Source: Nostoc sp. KVJ20
Lineage (GTDB): Bacteria; Cyanobacteriota; Cyanobacteriia; Cyanobacteriales; Nostocaceae
NCBI RefSeq assembly: GCF_001712795.1
Contig: NZ_KV757604.1
Coordinates: 710-37,314 of the forward strand
Direction: 5' to 3'
DNA length: 36,605 bases
Positions within the stretch are counted from its first letter, which is position 1. Every line of letters starts with the position of its first letter. Shown here piece by piece: positions 34,614 through 36,605 of this stretch. The notes under the pieces are model-generated. The model did not search any database. It had not been told where the DNA came from and saw nothing but the letters and a program-made list of their open reading frames with translations. The translations under genes were made by a program, and so were the position numbers.

Positions 34614-35861
34614 TTAACCAAGTTTTGCAATCATCATTAATTCTGGTAACTGTTCCGGGGACTTGTAACAAAATGGAATCACGCTCTTTTTTTTTGCAAG
34701 TAAGGCAGAAATGTATTGGCTAATTTTGGGCAATCCATCCAGATTAATTGTGGGAAAAGAAATCTGCGGAGTTTGGAGTTGTTGTAACAGCGATCGCAGT
34801 AATATATCTGGAGTCAGATCATTTGGATGAATCGCTGCCAAAATCCCCAACTTTGACAAGTGTTCTGCACGGATGCACTGTTCTCGTGATGGCTTAATTC
34901 TGGGTACTACTACAGCCGGCTTACCCGCTGAGAGAATCTCGCAAGTTGTGTTGTAGCCTCCCATTGCTACCACCGCATCTGCGGCGGCGATGTAACTCAT
35001 CAAATCATCGGTAAATTCGCCTATTTGCACTTGGGGATATGCTGCTGCTTTTTGTTGCAGTGAGGCTTGGTGTTCTAAAGGCATTTCTGGGCCACATATA
35101 ATTAAACTTCGGAATTTATAGGAATCTGGCAACAATACCAAACTCGATAAATATGTGTCAATTAACCTATAACCATCTTCGCCACCACCCGGCGTAACTA
35201 AAATAAGTTGTTCTTCTGGACTTAATCGCAACTCGCTGCGGATGAGATTTGGACTTTTACGCCCCAGTTCTGTGCGGATGTAACCACAAAACTGTACCTT
35301 CTGGGCAACCATTGGCGGTAGTTGATATTCTTGGCAGATGTCGAAAATTTCGGGAGTGCCAACGACAAGCACGCGATCGTAAAATCTATGTATTGCTTCA
35401 TTGTTACCGTGCTTTTGCCATTCTGGAATCGTCACATCTGGATGATCTAAAATGTCGCGCAGCAGGAGAATTAGGGAAGTTTCCGGCAACTTTATTTTTA
35501 GATATTCGATAGCCGCTTTTAATTCATTACGGATACCATAAGGCTTTTTGTCTACTAGAAATATATCAGGTTTAAAATTAGCGATCGCAGATAAAATTAA
35601 CTCTGAGCGGAATTTCACTGTTTCATCGATTTCTGTCCCTAGATACTTGACAGACATTTCACCTGACATTCCCCGATTTAAGCAGGGTAGTTTAATATAA
35701 TCGAGTCTTTTCGGGAGACGAAAGCTGTGCAGCATCGGCGAACCAGAAATCACCAGAATAGAAAGTTCTGGAATCGAATCAAGTAAGTGGGTGCATATTG
35801 CCAGCATTCTGCGAATATTACCGAGACCGAAGCCATCGTGGGAATATACCATCAGTCTCAT
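34614..35861 (-). CDS. MurG-like glycosyltransferase (COG4671 type), first copy
   Basis: A 415-aa GT-B enzyme and the first gene of the set. The N-terminus MRLMVYSHDGFGLGNIRRML has the Gly-rich loop; EEQLILVTPGGGEDGYRLID opens the C-terminal domain; the donor site is VVAMGGYNTTCEILSAGKPA followed by SREQCIRAEHLSKLGILAAI. It is paralogous to the next gene downstream (193 bp apart). MurG relatives transfer a sugar to a lipid carrier at the cytoplasmic face of the membrane, which would fit a pathway feeding the ABC exporter. The upstream 490 bp should hold the promoter of the set. Confidence 0.85.
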   Translation of the reverse strand: MRLMVYSHDGFGLGNIRRMLAICTHLLDSIPELSILVISGSPMLHSFRLPKRLDYIKLPCLNRGMSGEMSVKYLGTEIDETVKFRSELILSAIANFKPDIFLVDKKPYGIRNELKAAIEYLKIKLPETSLILLLRDILDHPDVTIPEWQKHGNNEAIHRFYDRVLVVGTPEIFDICQEYQLPPMVAQKVQFCGYIRTELGRKSPNLIRSELRLSPEEQLILVTPGGGEDGYRLIDTYLSSLVLLPDSYKFRSLIICGPEMPLEHQASLQQKAAAYPQVQIGEFTDDLMSYIAAADAVVAMGGYNTTCEILSAGKPAVVVPRIKPSREQCIRAEHLSKLGILAAIHPNDLTPDILLRSLLQQLQTPQISFPTINLDGLPKISQYISALLAKKKSVIPFCYKSPEQLPELMMIAKLG

Positions 35862-36352
35862 GGTTAAATGTCCCTAAGTTATTCAGTGAATGGATGCCGA
35901 ACTAATTAAAAGCTTCCCAAGCTTACATGAGTCTTTTATGAAACTTCTATGAGAAAATTCTCATCATTCTTTTGTCAAAATTGAAGAATAATTCTGACTT
36001 CTGCATACTTCTTCAATTCCGATTGCGTAATGGCAGTATAAGTCAATTCTGGGTGTGGAAATGCGATCGCCCAAATTCCCTAGTTTTTTGTAACAATCGT
36101 GTAATATATTTGACAAAAAAGGCGTAAAAGTTTTAGTTTGGAAGCAGCGTATGTCGTTCATCGACACCACTCGCCCGAATCTTGAAAACCGCATAACTTC
36201 GTTGACTGGTGTCGATTGCTTACACAGCAAGGCTTTCAAGCTGTGAAATGCATCGGTTATTGACAATTATTCGGGAGTTATTGACACTAAAAAAAGTGGT
36301 GTCGATTAGGGGGTCTGAAACCCGCTTCTGACAAGGCTTCCAGAAGTGAACT
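35862..36352. other. Region between glycosyltransferase set and CRISPR array
   Basis: I see no convincing gene (a 100-codon TTG frame at 35964-36266 is rejected). It contains the presumed promoter of the glycosyltransferase set, a small palindrome (ATGAGAA / TTCTCAT at 35949-35964), and the ATYGACA inverted-repeat cluster at 36160-36307. The 45 bp next to the first CRISPR repeat belong to the leader if the array is read on the plus strand. Confidence 0.5.
36160..36307. repeat. Cluster of inverted ATYGACA motifs next to CRISPR array
   Basis: ATCGACACC at 36160 and its inverse GGTGTCGATT at 36208 and 36298, plus GTTATTGACA at 36256 and 36277. The segment 36160-36180 matches the inverse of 36269-36306 except for an 18-nt interruption containing a second TTATTGACAC. 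The pattern is like a set of protein-binding sites or a transposon end. Confidence 0.6.
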
Positions 36353-36605
36353 CTTTACGATCACATCGCCCCGAAAGGGGATGGAAACACAAATAATATC
36401 AAACCTATAAAAATTTTCCTCCACCCTCTTTACGATCACATCGCCCCGAAAGGGGATGGAAACCAACCTTAAGAAAGATTAAATGATAATTAAAAGGAAC
36501 CTTTACGATCACATCGCCCCGAAAGGGGATGGAAACGTTTAATATTTTTGTTGCCAGTAAAAAACGAAACCACTTTACGATCGCATCGCCCCTCACGGGG
36601 ATGGG
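36353..36605 (+). CRISPR. CRISPR array (start visible, runs to window edge)
   Basis: Repeats of 36 bp start at 36353, 36428, 36501 and 36573. The repeat begins CTTTACGATCACATCGCCCC, has the stem CCCC-GAAA-GGGG, and ends ATGGAAAC, the usual 8-nt crRNA 5' handle of cyanobacterial type I/III arrays, so I orient it on the plus strand. Spacers are 39, 37 and 36 bp (36389-36427, 36464-36500, 36537-36572). The fourth repeat is cut by the window and differs: GATCGC for GATCAC, loop TCAC for GAAA, and ATGGG. The first three are identical. No cas gene lies in the window, so the subtype is not determined. Confidence 0.95.

Noticed and set aside
35964..36266. 100-codon minus-strand frame before the CRISPR array
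   Set aside because: TTG start, unusual composition, and overlap with the inverted-repeat cluster; no recognisable domain.
36405..36596. 63-codon minus-strand frame
   Set aside because: It is a translation of CRISPR repeats and spacers.

Overview
The window looks like chromosomal DNA of a filamentous, probably heterocyst-forming (Nostocales-type) cyanobacterium. The evidence is frequent GCGATCGC (HIP1) octamers, many short tandem heptanucleotide repeats (STRRs) between genes, cyanobacterial exported families (DUF2808, DUF1499), a plastoquinone-type UbiA prenyltransferase, FG-GAP/Calx-beta/RTX surface proteins, and a CRISPR array whose repeats end in GGAAAC. No ribosomal or phage block is present. 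Most genes lie on the minus strand.

Left part (1-8.4 kb): an exopolyphosphatase (ppx, minus) diverges from a UbiA prenyltransferase and a DsbA-like exported thiol oxidoreductase (plus). A minus-strand TetR / tautomerase-like / 4HBT thioesterase set follows, then tRNA-Val(CAC), an exported DUF1499 protein, a small hypothetical protein, and a DUF1338 protein of the 2-oxoadipate dioxygenase/decarboxylase family.

Middle (8.4-17 kb): a class III aminotransferase lies upstream of, and co-directional with, the DUF1338 gene and suggests a lysine/2-aminoadipate degradation pair. Next come a truncated Ser/Thr kinase remnant, a DUF2281/PIN toxin-antitoxin pair, a DUF2808 exported protein carrying an in-frame dispersed repeat, a DoxX-like membrane protein divergent from a short-chain dehydrogenase, a deoxyhypusine-synthase-like polyamine enzyme and an orphan PAS-GAF histidine kinase.

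17-27 kb: two giant paralogous secreted proteins (about 1400 and 1486 aa) sit in tandem. Each has DUF4347, seven FG-GAP repeats (one predicted seven-bladed propeller), a lamin-tail-like region, Calx-beta domains and a short RTX block. They differ by exchanged modules, share duplicated upstream DNA, and are flanked by inverted copies of one dispersed repeat. A broken transposase remnant lies beside the right-hand copy.

27-36 kb: a minus-strand set of six genes reads, in transcription order, two related MurG-like glycosyltransferases, a GT4, a GT2, an MsbA-like ABC exporter and a histidine phosphatase. It looks like a pathway that builds and exports a glycoconjugate. Nearly every junction carries a different short repeat, including a four-copy 72-bp array. 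The window ends inside a CRISPR array (four repeats visible, the last degenerate, no cas genes in view), preceded by a cluster of inverted ATYGACA motifs that could be a leader or the end of a mobile element.
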